DNA of 37,164 nt from IMG/VR virus record IMGVR_UViG_3300050821_000418, positions 1 to 37,164 of that record. One strand, written 5' to 3'. The stretch comes from a virus. Made by a program: the position numbers and the translations under genes. This document shows, in pieces, positions 35,043 to 37,164 of this stretch. The notes under the pieces were generated by a model. The model was not told the origin of the DNA. It saw only the letters and a program-made list of their open reading frames with translations, and made no database searches. Position 1 is the first letter of the stretch; every line of letters starts with the position of its first letter.

Positions 35043-35303
35043 ATGAGTATTGATTTTGTGGTTTATCAATCTTATATTTCAGTTCAAGAATCCATTAAGC
35101 GTAATGCTTATCGGCATGAAGCTAGAGGATTAAATTGGATTGAATTAGGATATGATGATAAAGCTAGAGGTTCGTTTGCGAAAGCTGTCAAATTTCACAA
35201 TAAGGCTGACAGATTTGATGTTCCTGAAGTTTTTAGTAAAATAGTAAATCAAATGGCTAAAAATGTAGCTGAAGCTATCATGAGTGGGACTTTCAAATTA
35301 TAA
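35043..35303 (+). CDS. Hypothetical protein, 86 aa
   Basis: The ATG at 35043 follows the KTSC stop by four bases, with AAGAAGG upstream. The sequence is helical: SVQESIKRNAYRHEARGLNW, then LGYDDKARGSFAKAVKFHNK and EVFSKIVNQMAKNVAEAIMS, resembling TPR-like helix pairs. Function unknown. It is the last gene before the terminase gene. Confidence 0.6.
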   Translation: MSIDFVVYQSYISVQESIKRNAYRHEARGLNWIELGYDDKARGSFAKAVKFHNKADRFDVPEVFSKIVNQMAKNVAEAIMSGTFKL

Positions 35304-35326
35304 CGAACCGTGATAAAGCGGTTTCT

Positions 35327-35962
35327 ATGAAGCCTTGGCGACCAACAGAAGCCTTTTTCCAGGTTCCCCCTCCAATTCCTGCCGGATGGGGCACGTTTGC
35401 CAATCCTGCGCCACCACAACCCGAAGTCTTGCCAGCTTTTCATAACGATGAAGCTAAAAAGCGTGCATTTGGCATTGAGCTAGCGAAGCAAGCTGACGAC
35501 ATTGACGGTGCATTTAAAGCCGCATTGATTGTATTTGAGGATCAAATCGGTCCTTCATTGTGGGCAGCACACAATTGGACGAACGATCCGCTCGTCATTG
35601 CGTCACGGGATATCTATTTAAAAACGCTTAAGTTAGTGGAAAAGCCGCTTGACAAGACGGAGTTGGCGGCTAAGCTGCTGGCACTTGCTGATGAGAAAAT
35701 CGAGCGTAATGGGCAAAAATTTCATGTTCATGACGCCAAAGATCGTATAGCAGCGTTAAAAGCTTATGCCGAAGTGCTCGGTTACACCGGTAAAGTTAAT
35801 ATTGATAATTCGATAAATAACTTTAATAACAATAACCGGATGGAACTTTATTTGGTGAAATCTGATAATCAGAATGAAATAAAGACTATTGAAGCTAGTG
35901 TTGAAGAAGATTTTGTTGATTTAGATAATATTGTGGATTTAGAGATTAAATTGGTTAGCTAG
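35327..35962 (+). CDS. Terminase small subunit-like protein
   Basis: The 211-aa protein has a Pro-rich N-terminus, helices with an HTH-like segment (FELAKQADD-type: GIELAKQADDIDGAFKAALI) and NDPLVIASRDIYLKTLKLVE. The C-terminal signature AKDRIAALKAYAEVLGYTGK leads into an NIDNSINNFNNNN tail, which is typical of phage TerS proteins that recognise the packaging site and recruit the large subunit. The large subunit is not in the window. The stop codon lies in the first copy of a 12-bp repeat. Confidence 0.75.
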   Translation: MKPWRPTEAFFQVPPPIPAGWGTFANPAPPQPEVLPAFHNDEAKKRAFGIELAKQADDIDGAFKAALIVFEDQIGPSLWAAHNWTNDPLVIASRDIYLKTLKLVEKPLDKTELAAKLLALADEKIERNGQKFHVHDAKDRIAALKAYAEVLGYTGKVNIDNSINNFNNNNRMELYLVKSDNQNEIKTIEASVEEDFVDLDNIVDLEIKLVS

Positions 35963-36024
35963 CTACTTAGGCAATATGCTAATTATGCCTCTCGGATCAA
36001 AAACGATTGGATGTTAGCTAGCTA
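35954..36024. repeat. 12-bp repeats GTTAGCTAGCTA around a hairpin after TerS
   Basis: GTTAGCTAGCTA occurs at 35954-35965 and 36013-36024. The inner TAGCTAGCTA is its own complement, so the copies can also pair as an inverted repeat. Between them AGGCA (35969-35973) pairs with TGCCT (35986-35990). Third GCTAGC-bounded structure in the window. Confidence 0.6.
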
Positions 36025-36050
36025 TCCTGTTTAATTGTGCGTGCTGAAAG

Positions 36051-36068
36051 ATTCTTCGGCCGAAGAAT
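36051..36068. promoter_or_regulatory. Perfect 18-bp palindrome between TerS and the next gene
   Basis: ATTCTTCGG followed directly by CCGAAGAAT. It is followed by TTAAATTT, so a weak terminator is possible; otherwise it is a site for a dimeric protein, perhaps a regulator or packaging protein. Confidence 0.55.
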
Positions 36069-36107
36069 TAAATTTCATATTTAACCTCATTTTAAGGATA
36101 AAATATT

Positions 36108-37164
36108 ATGTTTCGCACACTTGCAATCACTTTACTTGGTTCGATTGCTGTTGGTAGTCTCGCTTTAGCTCAGACTTTCGCCCCGGACATGCCGATTCTT
36201 GGTGGTCCATCTTATTGTGTTACAACTGTTAACAATGTTTGTCAGCAAACTATTCCTGCCGGTCCTGGTATTACTGGTAATGAAACTGTTCCTGCGGATA
36301 CCAATGCTCCGGGTGGTCAAGTTCCTCAATCTGGTAAGATTCCGGTTGCAGTCCTTTATAATCATTATAACGGTTTGATTGGTGGTGATTTTGCTCAAAA
36401 TCTTTGGCAACGTTCCACTACTCCAATCAACGCTTTAAATACTGGTTCGGCTGCTATGGCGGCTGATGCTTGGTATGTTTATTCGCCTAGCACTCAAACG
36501 ACTGTTACTAAGCAGACTGGTGCAGCGGATCAACCTCCGGGCTCTACCGCTTCTATGCGTATTGCACGACCGAATGCGCAAACGGGTATTGCTTTGGTTT
36601 GTACTGGCCAGTTACTTCCTAATGATAGTTCGGAAGTGTTTATTAATACTGCAAATTCGGTTACTTCACCTACTCCAATTGGTGTAAGAACTACAATTTT
36701 TAGTGTTGATATGTTAGCTGGTGCCAATTTTAGTGGTACTGGCGTTAATATGGTAATTGCTTATCATTCTGCGGCCGATGCTACTGCGGCTGCTAATGGT
36801 CAAGGAACGAATACGGCAACTTTTGCCAGTTCTTTGACTGGTACTCAGAATATTACAAATTACACTGAAGGTGTCAATACTTTAACGCCAATTACTACTA
36901 CCTGGACTCGCTATAGTGTTGCGGTTTCAATTCCCTATTATATAACCGGAACTACGCAAACGCTTGGTGTCGGCGTTAAGCTTTGCTTTACTCCGGTTGG
37001 TACGGCTGGCGCAAACGATTGGTTTGAAATTGGCGATGCTCAATTAGAATATCGCGGTGGTACTAGCACCGCTCCTAGTCCGTTTTATCGTCGGCTATTA
37101 GCTGACGAATGGAATTTGCAATATGCTCGTTATTTTCAATTAAATGAAGGTGGTACGGCAACTC
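36108..37164 (+). CDS. Exported tail/receptor-binding-type protein (3' end outside window)
   Basis: AAGGATA lies eight bases before the ATG. Residues 1-22 are a strong signal peptide (MFRTLAITLLGSIAVGSLAL then A|Q). The mature part has jelly-roll-like repeats of phage tail adhesins: NLWQRSTTPINALNTG, AADAWYVYSP, QTGIALVCTGQL, then a second half with WTRYSVAVSIPYYITG and WFEIGDAQLEYRGG. The segment PFYRRLLADEWNLQYARYFQ is the usual RP....EL..CQRY(F/Y) marker of such proteins. It lies between small terminase and whatever follows, an unusual place for a tail adhesin. The frame is open to the window end (352 codons seen). Confidence 0.75.
   Translation, partial: MFRTLAITLLGSIAVGSLALAQTFAPDMPILGGPSYCVTTVNNVCQQTIPAGPGITGNETVPADTNAPGGQVPQSGKIPVAVLYNHYNGLIGGDFAQNLWQRSTTPINALNTGSAAMAADAWYVYSPSTQTTVTKQTGAADQPPGSTASMRIARPNAQTGIALVCTGQLLPNDSSEVFINTANSVTSPTPIGVRTTIFSVDMLAGANFSGTGVNMVIAYHSAADATAAANGQGTNTATFASSLTGTQNITNYTEGVNTLTPITTTWTRYSVAVSIPYYITGTTQTLGVGVKLCFTPVGTAGANDWFEIGDAQLEYRGGTSTAPSPFYRRLLADEWNLQYARYFQLNEGGTAT

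Noticed and set aside
1-37164. CRISPR array, integrase, transposase or lysogeny repressor
   Set aside because: I found no array, no tyrosine or serine recombinase motifs, no DDE transposase and no CI-like gene; only small HTH proteins are present.

Overview
The window is a stretch of a tailed-phage genome, cut inside a gene at both ends (a cupin-like gene on the left, a tail/receptor-type gene on the right). It is AT-rich, almost entirely coding, full of ATGA, GTGA, TTGA and TAATG stop/start overlaps, and carries its own tRNAs for codons that AT-rich genes use heavily (CAA, AUG or AUA, UUA). A P22 gp7-like DNA-transfer protein points to a podovirus-like particle. Sec signal peptides on several products, a GH25 endolysin and an RlpA-like protein point to a Gram-negative host, perhaps an alphaproteobacterium; the host is inference. 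I see no integrase or CI-type repressor in this window.

Layout. (1) 1-11539, rightward: end of the virion module. It holds a cupin-like protein, DNA-ejection proteins, a long collar-domain tail fibre with a signal peptide, then a lysis block (GH25 muramidase, two holin-like membrane proteins, a TM plus coiled-coil protein, an RlpA-like protein). (2) 22058-11523, leftward: a replication and recombination operon read from a divergent intergenic region at about 22059-22337. In order of transcription it has small unknown genes, a Sak4-like ATPase, an Acb2/Tad1-like candidate, an SSB-like protein, a Cas4/RecB-type nuclease, an SF2 helicase, small Cys-rich genes, a MazG-like enzyme, a DNA sliding clamp and a family B DNA polymerase. 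(3) 22338-35303, rightward: a PrimPol-DUF3987 replication protein, then an accessory and early region of about 35 small genes with an endonuclease VII (opposite strand), a VRR-NUC nuclease, an L7/L12-CTD-like protein and a ParB-like protein, separated by structured intergenic DNA. (4) 35327-end, rightward: small terminase subunit and the start of an exported tail-type protein.

The most unusual features are these. Two complete tRNA genes (Gln-UUG and Met-CAU, sharing one base) lie in frame inside the PrimPol-DUF3987 ORF, exactly in the linker between the two domains. Three genes, and perhaps a fourth, have a duplicated start or end next to a small inserted ORF; one insert is a broken GIY-YIG endonuclease, which suggests small mobile genes that enter at gene ends and rebuild the stop/start junction. 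A pseudoknotted RNA is predicted ahead of the sliding-clamp gene. A family of TTGACA promoters is overlaid by dyads. A structured leader RNA and two related tRNA-like RNAs sit in the accessory region. All functional statements come from reading motifs by eye; no database search was run.
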